A DNA stretch of 64,000 nucleotides. Origin: Lutibacter sp. A80. GTDB taxonomy: Bacteria > Bacteroidota > Bacteroidia > Flavobacteriales > Flavobacteriaceae. Every line of letters begins with the position of its first letter. Within the stretch, counting starts at the first letter, position 1. A program made the position numbers and the translations under genes. The notes beneath the pieces were generated by a model. The model was not told where the DNA came from. It saw only the letters and a program-made list of their open reading frames with translations, and did no database searches. Of the stretch, positions 1-8,382 are shown in pieces. The DNA lies in the NCBI RefSeq assembly GCF_022429645.1, contig NZ_CP092480.1:3640501-3704500 (forward strand), in the 5' to 3' direction.

Positions 1-1302
1 TTGAACTACTGGACCTTTATCTATAAATAAACCAGAAATTTCAACAGCAGTTTGTAAAGATCCACCACCATTATTTCTTAAGTCGATAATTAAACCTTCA
101 ACATTTTCTTTTTTAAGGCGTTCAATTTCTTGTGCCATATCAGTTGTTGAATTTCTGTAATTTTTTTCATCAAAATCGATGTAAAATTTAGGTAAGTGAA
201 TTAGACCAAATGTACGATTGTCTTTTTTTACCACACTAGATTTTACAAAAGTTTCTTCTAATTCTACCACATCTCTAATTATAGAAATTACCTTAGTAGT
301 ACCGTCAACTTTTTTTACAGTAAGTTTAACTTCGGTTCCTTTTTTCCCTTTTATATATTGTATGGCATCGGATAGACGCATACCTACAATATTTACAGGC
401 TCTTCATCTCCTTGTCCCACTTTTAAAATAAGATCTTCAGCCTCTAATTCACCTTGTTTCCAAGCAGGACCACCAGAAACAAGTTCACTTACTTTGGTAT
501 AATCATTTTTCTTTTGAAGTCTAGCACCAATACCTTCTAATTTTCCAGAAATATCTTGATCAAATCCTTTTTTAGCATCAGGATCGTAATAATTAGTATG
601 TGGGTCAAATTCTTCAGAAATACTATTTATATAAGTTGAAAACCAGTCAGACTCATTCAGTTCATCTAAGCGCATAAAATATTCATCCATATTTTCTAAC
701 GTAGATTTTCGAGCTTCAGCTTCTAGAGTTTCTATTGATTTTTTATGATATGAACTATCTTTTTCAAACTTGTCATTTTCATCATTTATTTTGTCGTATA
801 GTTTAGATAAAGCGCTAAATTTTAATTGTTTTTTCCAATTAAGAATTAATTCATTTTTGTTTTTAGCATATTGTTTAGCATCGTAATCAACATTTAAAGT
901 ATCTTCAATATTGAAGTTAAAACGCGAATTTAATATTTCTTTATAATATGCTTTGGACTCTTCTGTACGTTGAGAAAAACGTTCGAAAACTAAATTAAAA
1001 AAGCTTAAATCTTCTTTTTTTATTTGGTCATCAATATCTTTTTTATACTTTGAAAATTCATCTATATCAGCTTGTAAAAAGTACCTTTTAGTAGGGTCTA
1101 AATTATCAATAAACTTAGTATATACATTTTCTGAAAACGAATCATTTATATCTTGCGGATGATAATGCCATTGTGTTAATACATAATTTAGAATGGTTAT
1201 TAAAACTTTATCTTTTGGATCTGTATTATTAACCTTTTTAAAACTTGTTGAAAAACCAATTATAAGAATAATGGGTACTAAAAATTTAAATTTTCTAATC
1301 AT
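1..1302 (-). CDS. prc: Carboxy-terminal processing (tail-specific) protease, N-terminal 434 codons
   Basis: S41-family protease that degrades or trims envelope proteins from their C terminus. The gene begins at 1302 and runs off the left edge in frame. The N terminus has a hydrophobic export segment (residues 5-20), then the helical region typical of Tsp/Prc with the motif LDPTKRYFLQ near residue 70. A PDZ domain follows at about residues 250-335, and the protease fold begins with LRNNGGGSL near residue 413. In E. coli Tsp the catalytic Ser and Lys lie further downstream, so here they fall outside the window. It is divergent from surE. Family assignment is firm; catalytic competence cannot be judged. 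Confidence 0.92.
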   Translation of the reverse strand, partial: MIRKFKFLVPIILIIGFSTSFKKVNNTDPKDKVLITILNYVLTQWHYHPQDINDSFSENVYTKFIDNLDPTKRYFLQADIDEFSKYKKDIDDQIKKEDLSFFNLVFERFSQRTEESKAYYKEILNSRFNFNIEDTLNVDYDAKQYAKNKNELILNWKKQLKFSALSKLYDKINDENDKFEKDSSYHKKSIETLEAEARKSTLENMDEYFMRLDELNESDWFSTYINSISEEFDPHTNYYDPDAKKGFDQDISGKLEGIGARLQKKNDYTKVSELVSGGPAWKQGELEAEDLILKVGQGDEEPVNIVGMRLSDAIQYIKGKKGTEVKLTVKKVDGTTKVISIIRDVVELEETFVKSSVVKKDNRTFGLIHLPKFYIDFDEKNYRNSTTDMAQEIERLKKENVEGLIIDLRNNGGGSLQTAVEISGLFIDKGPVVQ

Positions 1303-1641
1303 TTTTTTATACTAATAAGTGTATTTATAAGATTACTAACTACTAAAATAGTGCTAATATTTTGGATTGGTGACCAATTTAACTTTTTTTTATAAATTCA
1401 ACGCCAAACTTGAAATAAATTAATGCTTTTTAATAAGTAATTATCAAATATGTAGTTAAGTTTGCTGTTATTTATGGTTATTTTAATTAAGTAATTATAA
1501 AAAATATGTTATAGCTAATGTTATGTTTTGCTACATACAATAGTACTTAAAACAAACGTTAAATTATCTTTATAAAATGTTAAAGTTAAATTTATTGAAA
1601 CCAAATAAAATATAGTAGCTTTGTTCTTTAAAATTTGAAAT
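1303..1641. other. Divergent intergenic region prc / surE
   Basis: 339 bases without a gene, very AT-rich. It must hold the promoters of both divergent genes. The surE promoter is annotated separately. On the prc side I see no good TAnnTTTG element. A small dyad ATTGG-TGA-CCAAT lies at 1366-1378, with no assignable function. Confidence 0.6.
1595..1623 (+). promoter_or_regulatory. Bacteroidota-type promoter of surE
   Basis: TTG at 1595-1597, an 18-base spacer, then TAGCTTTG at 1616-1623, matching the known TTG / TAnnTTTG pattern of Bacteroidota primary sigma promoters. The surE start codon follows 18 bases later, giving a short leader. It probably drives surE, the small membrane gene and lpxB. 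Confidence 0.62.
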
Positions 1642-2406
1642 ATGGATAGAAGACCTTTAATTTTAGTGACTAATGATGATGGTATAACAGCTCCAGGTAT
1701 ACGTACTTTAATAGCTGTAATGAATGAAATTGGTGATGTTGTTGTGGTTGCACCAGATAGTCCTCAAAGTGGTATGGGACATGCAGTAACTATAAGTGAA
1801 ACTTTATATTGTGATGCTATAAAAATTGATGATGGCCCACAAGAAGAATATAAATCTTCTGGAACTCCTGCCGATTGTGTAAAGTTGGCAGTAAGTGAAA
1901 TTTTAGATAGAAAACCAGATTTATGTGTTTCAGGTATAAATCATGGTTCAAATTCGTCTATAAACGTCATTTATTCTGGAACAATGAGTGCTGCAGTTGA
2001 AGCGGGAGTTGAAGGGATTCCAGCAATTGGTTTTTCTTTGTTAGATTACTCTTGGAATGCCAATTTCGAAGTTTTAAAACCGTTTATAAAACAAATTGTT
2101 TTAAATGTTTTGGAACATAGCCTGCCTGATGGAGTGGTTTTAAATGTTAATTTCCCGAAAAGTGAAACATTTAAAGGCATTAAAATATGCCGTCAAGCAC
2201 GTGCTAATTGGGTAGAAGAATTTGATAAACGTATTAATCCACAAGGAAAAGTGTATTATTGGCTTACAGGAAAATTTATAAATATGGATAAAGGTGAAGA
2301 TACCGATGAATGGGCTTTGGAAAACAATTATATTTCTGTGGTACCCGTTCAATTCGATTTAACAGCTCATCATTTTATTCATAAATTAAATAACTGGAAT
2401 TTATAA
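1642..2406 (+). CDS. surE: 5'/3'-nucleotidase SurE
   Basis: Survival protein E, a metal-dependent cytoplasmic phosphatase acting on nucleoside 5'- and 3'-monophosphates. The N-terminal metal-binding motif TNDDG is at residues 10-14, with N11, D12 and D13 as likely ligands. The conserved SSGTPADCV and SGINHGSN motifs follow in order. The 254-residue length is normal for the family. It is first in a compact run with a small membrane gene 9 bases downstream and lpxB after that, an arrangement suggesting cotranscription from the TTG/TAGCTTTG promoter just upstream. Confidence 0.95.
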   Translation: MDRRPLILVTNDDGITAPGIRTLIAVMNEIGDVVVVAPDSPQSGMGHAVTISETLYCDAIKIDDGPQEEYKSSGTPADCVKLAVSEILDRKPDLCVSGINHGSNSSINVIYSGTMSAAVEAGVEGIPAIGFSLLDYSWNANFEVLKPFIKQIVLNVLEHSLPDGVVLNVNFPKSETFKGIKICRQARANWVEEFDKRINPQGKVYYWLTGKFINMDKGEDTDEWALENNYISVVPVQFDLTAHHFIHKLNNWNL

Positions 2407-2415
2407 TTTGTTTTA

Positions 2416-2703
2416 ATGGTTAAAGAATTACTAATTGGTTTTATTGTAGGTTTAATTACCACAGCTTCTGGTACTTTTATTTTTATTGAATTTTTTTCTA
2501 AATATGATTTTTATACAAGTTTAGATTTAATAAAAGAAGGGAATTTAGAAGGTAAAGTTTTGTCTTTAGGTGCTATTGCAAATTTCTTTGTATTTTATAT
2601 TTTTTTAAAAAAGAAACAAATTTATAGAGCGCGTGGCGTTTTATTTGAATCTTTTTTTATTGCATTTTTAGTGTTATTATTAATCCTTTTTCAAAGTAAT
2701 TAG
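2416..2703 (+). CDS. Small integral membrane protein between surE and lpxB
   Basis: Unknown 95-residue protein with three predicted membrane segments, at about residues 3-28, 49-65 and 73-92. A basic stretch (KKKQIYRARG) sits between the second and third. No catalytic motif is visible. It starts 9 bases after surE and stops 2 bases before lpxB, so it is almost certainly in the same transcript. The position next to lipid A synthesis suggests an inner-membrane role, but that is only context. The ATG start follows the surE stop with no better alternative. Confidence 0.75.
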   Translation: MVKELLIGFIVGLITTASGTFIFIEFFSKYDFYTSLDLIKEGNLEGKVLSLGAIANFFVFYIFLKKKQIYRARGVLFESFFIAFLVLLLILFQSN

Positions 2704-2705
2704 TT

Positions 2706-3809
2706 ATGAAATATTATATTATTTCTGGGGAAGCTTCTGGAGATTTACACGGTTCTAATTTAATGAAAGCATTATTTTTAGAAGATAAACAGGCAGAAAT
2801 TAGATTTTGGGGAGGAGATTTAATGACTGAAGTTGGTGGTACCTTGGTGAAGCATTATAAAGAAAGAGCTTTTATGGGGTTTGCGGAGGTTATAACTAAC
2901 CTTTCAACCATATTAGGGTTTATAAAATTCTGTAAAGAAGATATTTTAAAATTTAATCCAGATAAAATAATTTTTATAGACAATTCAGGTTTTAATTTAC
3001 GTATTGCTAAATGGGCAAAAGAAGCTAATTTTCATACAGTATATTATATTTCTCCTCAAGTTTGGGCAAGTAGATCTGGAAGAGTTAAAGATATAAAACG
3101 CGATATAGACGAAATGTATGTTATTCTTCCTTTTGTGGAAGATTTTTACAAAAAATTCGATTATAAAGTAACTTTTGTTGGTCATCCTTTACTAGATGCT
3201 ATTGCAAATAGACCACAAGTAAAAGAATTTGAGTTTAGAAAAGAACATCAATTAGGTGAAAAACCAATTATTGCATTATTGCCAGGTAGTAGAAAACAGG
3301 AAATAAAAAAGCTACTAGCAGTTATGTTAAAAATGGCTGATAAATTTACAGATTATCAGTTTGTAATTGCTGGTGCTCCAAGTCAAGATTACCATTTTTA
3401 TCAGCAATTTATTAATAAAGAAAATGTAAAGTTTGTAAGTAATAAAACCTATGATTTGTTGTCGGTTTCTTATGCCGCAATTGTTACTTCAGGAACGGCA
3501 ACTTTAGAAACAGCATTGTTTAAAGTACCAGAAATTGTGTGTTATAAAACAAGTTGGATTTCATATCAAATTGGAAAGCGTTTAATTGATTTGAAATTTA
3601 TTTCTTTAGTAAATTTAATTATGAATAAAGAAGTAGTTAAAGAATTAATTCAAAACGATTTTAATGAAAAAACACTAGAAGCAGAACTTCATAAAATTTT
3701 AGATGAAGAAAACCGTACAAAAATGTTTCTTAATTATTTTGAATTAGAAAAAAAATTAGGAGGAAAAGGTGCTTCATTAAAAACTGCAAAAATGATATCA
3801 AAAAGTTGA
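2706..3809 (+). CDS. lpxB: Lipid-A-disaccharide synthase
   Basis: Glycosyltransferase (GT19) joining UDP-2,3-diacylglucosamine and lipid X to form the lipid A disaccharide at the inner membrane. Visible hallmarks are the N-terminal ISGEASGDLHGS motif (residues 6-17), WGGDLM near residue 35, SPQVWASR near 116, FVGHPL near 157, LLPGSRKQEI near 193 and the C-terminal TSGTATLE nucleotide-sugar site near 262. The 367-residue length is usual. It is third in the surE run. A strong hairpin overlaps its stop codon, so the transcript probably ends here. Confidence 0.96.
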   Translation: MKYYIISGEASGDLHGSNLMKALFLEDKQAEIRFWGGDLMTEVGGTLVKHYKERAFMGFAEVITNLSTILGFIKFCKEDILKFNPDKIIFIDNSGFNLRIAKWAKEANFHTVYYISPQVWASRSGRVKDIKRDIDEMYVILPFVEDFYKKFDYKVTFVGHPLLDAIANRPQVKEFEFRKEHQLGEKPIIALLPGSRKQEIKKLLAVMLKMADKFTDYQFVIAGAPSQDYHFYQQFINKENVKFVSNKTYDLLSVSYAAIVTSGTATLETALFKVPEIVCYKTSWISYQIGKRLIDLKFISLVNLIMNKEVVKELIQNDFNEKTLEAELHKILDEENRTKMFLNYFELEKKLGGKGASLKTAKMISKS

Positions 3810-3850
3810 GGTTGTTTATAAATTAAAACTGTTAGCAACCTCAACTTTTA
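3801..3850 (+). terminator. Intrinsic terminator of the surE-lpxB run
   Basis: Perfect 14-bp stem: AAAAGTTGAGGTTG at 3801-3814 pairs with 3836-3849 across a 21-base loop, ending in a short T run. The left arm overlaps the lpxB stop codon. Confidence 0.8.
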
Positions 3851-3973
3851 TAAAAATAATTGAACATAATTTTTTTAATGATATTTACAATGCTTTTAAG
3901 TATATGAAACTTATATAGTTGTAAAAATAAATTAAAACCGTATGTAAAATTACTCAATTCAGTTAGTTAGGTT

Positions 3974-3989
3974 AGTGATATAAATCACT
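3974..3989. promoter_or_regulatory. CRP/FNR-type dyad upstream of comEC
   Basis: Perfect 6-bp arms AGTGAT-ATAA-ATCACT. The core TGAT-N4-ATCA matches the site recognised by CRP/FNR-family regulators (TTGAT-N4-ATCAA or TGTGA-N6-TCACA). A TACTTTTG element (possible -7) follows at 3994-4001, though without a good upstream TTG. This is a 16-bp match, so chance is possible. Confidence 0.4.
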
Positions 3990-4056
3990 TTGTTACTTTT
4001 GTTACTGCATTTAAGTTTTAATACAACTAAATTTTTTTTTGTAGCTTTAACAAGCT

Positions 4057-6099
4057 ATGATTAAATTTTTAAAATTTATACCTGTACAATTAGTACTTTT
4101 TTTAGTGATTGGTATTTTAGTTGGAAGTAACTTTTACTTTCAACCGGGTTTACTTGTTAAAATACTTTCTTCTTTAATAATATTATTATTTGCTATTTAT
4201 ATTTATACAAATAGACAGATAAAGTCTAATAGTGTATTTACTATAATTGCTTTTATACTGATTTTTTTTATTGGAATTTCAACCATTACTTTTAAAAATC
4301 AACTGTATAATAAACAGCATTACACAAATATTTCAGGTTTTAAACCTGCAAATAATACCATTGCTACAATAGCTATTAAAAAAGTCTTAAAACCGACTCT
4401 TAAATATAATAAGTATGAAGCTGAAGTGGTACAGTTACTAAATACCAAATCAATTGGAAGTATTCTTGTTAATATTGAAAAGGATAGTAGTGTTGCTATT
4501 TTAAATGTTGGAGATAATATTGTTGTTAGCACTTCATTTTATGAAATAAATAAACCATTAAATCCTTATGTATTTAATTATAAAAAATATTTAAAAAATA
4601 AGCAGATTTACCATCAATTGTATGTAAATAATACTCAATTTTTAAAACAAACTATAACTGCTTTTTCCATAAAAGGATTGGCTGCTAAATTTAGAGATAA
4701 AGTTATAATTTCATTAAAGAATAATGGCTTTAAAGATAACGAACTAGCTGTAGTAAATGCGCTTTTGTTAGGGCAACGGCAAACAATATCAAAGGATTTA
4801 ATTGAAAGTTATTCAGATGCTGGAGCTATTCATATTTTAGCGGTATCTGGGTTGCATATTGGAATTATTTTATTAATTCTTACCTTTTTATTGAAACCAT
4901 TACATTATTTAAAATATGGAAAATTAATTTCTAGTATTATTATAGTTTGTTTATTATGGATGTATGCAATTATTGCAGGTTTATCGCCTTCGGTAGTAAG
5001 AGCCGTAACTATGTTTACTGCAATTGCAATTGGAATGTATTTAAATAAGGCTTCAAATATTTATAATACATTGGTTATTTCAATGTTTTTTTTACTCCTT
5101 TTTAATCCTTATTATTTATTTGATGTCGGTTTTCAATTAAGCTATTTAGCTGTTTTTGCAATTGTTTGGATACAACCAAAAATTGTAAGTTTATGGAGTC
5201 CTAAAAACAAGTTTGTTTTTAAAATGTGGCAATTATTTGCAGTTTCATTAGCTGCACAATTGGGTGTTTTGCCTTTAAGTATTTTTTATTTTCATCAATT
5301 TCCAGGCTTGTTTTTTCTGTCTAATCTAGTAATAATTCCGTTTTTAGGATTTATACTAATAACAGGGATTGTTGTAATATTACTTTCAGTTTTTGAATTA
5401 CTTCCGCAAGTTTTAGCCGATATTTTTATACATATTATTCGATTAATGAATGCTTTTGTTAAGTGGATAGCTAGTCAAGATTTCTTTATTATTAAAGATA
5501 TAGCATTATCAATGGTATTAATGTGTGCGTTGTATGTTGTTGTTTTTTTAACTTTTAAATGGATAGAAAAGAAAATGTTTAGTAGGTTGATTTTAGTATT
5601 ACTTGCATTTATAAGCGTGCAAATTGTATTGATTTTTGAAAAGAATAAGTTACAAACAACAAATGAGTTTATAGTTTTTAATGAAAATAGAACAACGGTT
5701 TTGGCTAGTAGGTTTGGAACAGATTTAAATATTTATAGCTCAACAGATTCAATTGAAAATTTATATAGTATTAATGCTTATGTTTTAGGTTCAGGGTTAA
5801 AAAAAACTAGCGAAGTTAAGTCGATTAAAAACTTGTATAGGTTTAAAAATGAGACTGTATTGCTAATTGATAGCTTGGGAATGTATAATTTTAAGAGTGT
5901 GAAGCCTTCAATTATACTATTACAGAATTCTCCTAAAATTAATTTAGATCGTTTGTTAAAAATACATCAACCAAAAATGTTGGTAGTTGATGCGTCAAAT
6001 TATAGAAGTTATGTTAATAGATGGGAGGAAACCTGTATAAAAAATAAAACTCCTTTTTACAATACTATGCAAAAAGGAGCTTTTATATTAAAAGAATAA
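4057..6099 (+). CDS. comEC: ComEC/Rec2-family DNA uptake channel protein
   Basis: Inner-membrane protein of the ComEC/Rec2 family, which passes single-stranded DNA into the cytoplasm during natural transformation. An N-terminal membrane pair (about residues 5-75) precedes a soluble OB-like part of the DUF4131 type. The Competence domain follows, with the motifs ALLLGQR near residue 235, HILAVSGLHIGII near 258-270 and SPSVVRA near 310, and then a run of membrane helices to about residue 520. The C-terminal soluble part is only about 150 residues and shows no metallo-beta-lactamase HxHxDH motif, as in many short ComEC proteins. It converges on a thioredoxin gene 5 bases away. Confidence 0.9.
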   Translation: MIKFLKFIPVQLVLFLVIGILVGSNFYFQPGLLVKILSSLIILLFAIYIYTNRQIKSNSVFTIIAFILIFFIGISTITFKNQLYNKQHYTNISGFKPANNTIATIAIKKVLKPTLKYNKYEAEVVQLLNTKSIGSILVNIEKDSSVAILNVGDNIVVSTSFYEINKPLNPYVFNYKKYLKNKQIYHQLYVNNTQFLKQTITAFSIKGLAAKFRDKVIISLKNNGFKDNELAVVNALLLGQRQTISKDLIESYSDAGAIHILAVSGLHIGIILLILTFLLKPLHYLKYGKLISSIIIVCLLWMYAIIAGLSPSVVRAVTMFTAIAIGMYLNKASNIYNTLVISMFFLLLFNPYYLFDVGFQLSYLAVFAIVWIQPKIVSLWSPKNKFVFKMWQLFAVSLAAQLGVLPLSIFYFHQFPGLFFLSNLVIIPFLGFILITGIVVILLSVFELLPQVLADIFIHIIRLMNAFVKWIASQDFFIIKDIALSMVLMCALYVVVFLTFKWIEKKMFSRLILVLLAFISVQIVLIFEKNKLQTTNEFIVFNENRTTVLASRFGTDLNIYSSTDSIENLYSINAYVLGSGLKKTSEVKSIKNLYRFKNETVLLIDSLGMYNFKSVKPSIILLQNSPKINLDRLLKIHQPKMLVVDASNYRSYVNRWEETCIKNKTPFYNTMQKGAFILKE

Positions 6100-6112
6100 T
6101 TTAATTATTCTT
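6092..6112. terminator. AT-rich bidirectional hairpin between comEC and the thioredoxin gene
   Basis: AAGAATAA at 6092-6099 pairs with TTATTCTT at 6105-6112 around a 5-base loop, covering both convergent stop codons. The stem is AU-rich, so termination would be weak. Confidence 0.45.
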
Positions 6113-6644
6113 CAAATTCATATTTAAAATTGCTTTGATACGCTTCCCAATCACCTTGTGCAGTTATATTTTTATAATCATCTGTTTCAAATAATTTTAA
6201 ATATAACTCAAACTGTTGAGGTGTTTTATACCCAGGTAGCGGAGCGATTAAATTATTATCTTCATCTAAAAATATAATTGTAGGGTAGGCTCTTACACCA
6301 AAGTAGCCAGCTAATTGATGTGAACTATTTCTACCAGATTTAGTTGCGTCAAAATTAGGGTTTGTAAATGTTTGATCTTTAAAACTTATTGTTTCGTTTC
6401 CTTCAGCATTAAATTTTACAGCATAATAATTTTCATTTACATAAGTTGCTACATCTTTATTGCTAAATGTATTTTTATCTAACATTTTACAAGGGCCACA
6501 CCAAACAGTATAAGCATCTATAAATATTTTTTTAGGTGTTACTTTTTGTGCTGCAACAGCTTCTTCTAAGCTCATCCAATTTATTTTTTGAGCAGATACA
6601 GATATGCTGCATAAGGCTATTGTTAAAATAAGTAGTTTCTTCAT
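6105..6644 (-). CDS. Secreted thioredoxin-fold protein
   Basis: Envelope thioredoxin-like protein. A signal peptide at residues 1-18 ends in SVSAQ. The redox motif VWCGPCK has its two cysteines at residues 49 and 52, and a cis-proline YPTI sits further on. The 179-residue length is typical of the periplasmic DUF255-like/thioredoxin group in Bacteroidota. It probably reduces or isomerises disulfides of exported proteins; the partner is unknown. It lies between convergent comEC and the peptide transporter genes, and a possible -7 element (TAATTTTG, minus strand, 6695-6702) lies 50 bases upstream. Confidence 0.85.
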   Translation of the reverse strand: MKKLLILTIALCSISVSAQKINWMSLEEAVAAQKVTPKKIFIDAYTVWCGPCKMLDKNTFSNKDVATYVNENYYAVKFNAEGNETISFKDQTFTNPNFDATKSGRNSSHQLAGYFGVRAYPTIIFLDEDNNLIAPLPGYKTPQQFELYLKLFETDDYKNITAQGDWEAYQSNFKYEFEE

Positions 6645-6718
6645 TTTTTAGTTTATTTAAATATTATCTTTTAATTATGACGCAATAACGTTGCCAAAAT
6701 TACAAACTATTTTTAAAT

Positions 6719-8296
6719 TTATTTAACGCCGTGCATTAATTTTTTAATAACTGGAGTTAATGACATTATTAATATACCGGCAATAATTGGTACTATAGTG
6801 AAAATTAAAAAGAAAGTACTCATAGAGTATTTAGTGGTAATTTCATCAATCATTCCACCCATTGAACCAGCTAATTTATTACCCATACCTACAGCAATAT
6901 ACCATAGTCCAAACATCATGGCAATCATTTTACCTGGTACTAATTTAGAAACATATGATAAGCCAACAGGAGATAAACTTAATTCACCTAAAGTGTGTAA
7001 TAAATAAGCTAAAATTAACCAAATAACACTTACAGAGGCTGTTTTAGCTCCTTGAGGTATACTTGCAGAACCGTAGGCCAATACTGAAAAACCTAAGCCT
7101 AATAATATTAAGCCAATTCCAAATTTTACAGTTGCAGGTGGGTTAAATTTACTTTCCCATATTTTAGAAAATAAAGGAGCAAATGATATAATGAAGAATG
7201 AATTTAAAATTCCAAACCAAGAAGCAGGTATTTCTGTTGAAGTTTGGCTAAATTGATTTTTTAACATTATAATTACAATAGCCCATATTATTGTAAAACT
7301 CAATCCTAAAAATAGATTTGATAAAGTATACTTTTTAAATGTTATTTTAAATAGTTGAAAAAGAACATAAGTAATAATTGCTAAAGGCACAATAGTTAAT
7401 AATGTGTTAGCTATTCTAAAAATATTTGCAGCACCACCTTCTAGTATTCTATTGGTATAGTCTTTGGCAAAAATAGTCATAGATCCACCAGCTTGTTCAA
7501 AAGCAGCCCAGAAAAAGATAGTAAAAAAAGCTAAAATACCAACAACTATATATCTGTCTCTTTGGTGACTACTAGGAATATCATCGTAACTTTTTTCTTT
7601 AACTTCTTCGTTTGGAATAGCATCAGATATATCTACTTCTTTGGTTGGTTTTAAACCTACTTTACCAAATATAGTTTGTGCAAACCAAAATTGTAGCATA
7701 CCTAAAAACATAAAAATACCAGCTAATCCAAAACCATAATGCCAGCCATAAGTTTCACCTACATAACCACATAACATAATTCCTAAGAAAGCACCTGCAT
7801 TTACACCCATATAAAATATGGTAAAAGCACCATCTTTCTTTTCTTGAGCATTTTTATAAACACCATTAATAATTGAGGTAATATTTGGTTTAAAAAAACC
7901 ATTTCCAGCAATTAACAAGCCAATACCTAAATATAAAGCCCAAGGTGTGTCAAAAGCCATTGCGGCGTGTCCAAGTGTCATTAAAAATGCACCTAAAGCA
8001 ACTGCATTTCTATAACCTAAAAGTCGATCCGCTAAAATACCTCCAATAATTGGAGTGAAATATACTAACATTGTATAAGTTCCATATAAGCCTAAAGCAT
8101 CTTCACGACTCCAAGCCCAACCTCCGTCCATTAAAGCGGAAGTTAAAAATAATACAAGCAGAGCTCGCATTCCATAATAGGAGAATCTTTCCCACATTTC
8201 GGTAAAGAATAAAATGAATAAACCAGACGGGTGCCCCATCAATAATTTATTATTCATTTCTGTACCTTCAAATTTATACTTTGTTAGTGTACTCAT
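6719..8296 (-). CDS. POT/PTR-family proton-dependent peptide transporter
   Basis: Inner-membrane di/tripeptide:proton symporter of the major facilitator superfamily. The POT signature is near the N terminus: EMWERFSYYGMR at residues 33-44, which includes the ExxER proton-coupling motif. Around 14 hydrophobic segments span 525 residues, with a soluble insert rich in charged residues near 215-245. The FYMGVNAG motif lies near residue 162. It is the last of three POT-like genes in a row on this strand, downstream of a dipeptidyl peptidase gene, so the four probably work together in peptide use. The 86-base gap to the upstream gene has no terminator. Confidence 0.9.
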   Translation of the reverse strand: MSTLTKYKFEGTEMNNKLLMGHPSGLFILFFTEMWERFSYYGMRALLVLFLTSALMDGGWAWSREDALGLYGTYTMLVYFTPIIGGILADRLLGYRNAVALGAFLMTLGHAAMAFDTPWALYLGIGLLIAGNGFFKPNITSIINGVYKNAQEKKDGAFTIFYMGVNAGAFLGIMLCGYVGETYGWHYGFGLAGIFMFLGMLQFWFAQTIFGKVGLKPTKEVDISDAIPNEEVKEKSYDDIPSSHQRDRYIVVGILAFFTIFFWAAFEQAGGSMTIFAKDYTNRILEGGAANIFRIANTLLTIVPLAIITYVLFQLFKITFKKYTLSNLFLGLSFTIIWAIVIIMLKNQFSQTSTEIPASWFGILNSFFIISFAPLFSKIWESKFNPPATVKFGIGLILLGLGFSVLAYGSASIPQGAKTASVSVIWLILAYLLHTLGELSLSPVGLSYVSKLVPGKMIAMMFGLWYIAVGMGNKLAGSMGGMIDEITTKYSMSTFFLIFTIVPIIAGILIMSLTPVIKKLMHGVK

Positions 8297-8382
8297 AGTT
8301 TTATTTCTTAATTTTTATTTTTTTAATTAGTTATTTTATTTTCGATTTTAGTTGTTTCGTTTAAAATCACTCGATATTTTAA

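Noticed and set aside
218-502. Plus-strand open frame of 94 codons
   Set aside because: Lies wholly antisense to prc, whose PDZ and protease motifs are clear; its composition is typical of a shadow frame.
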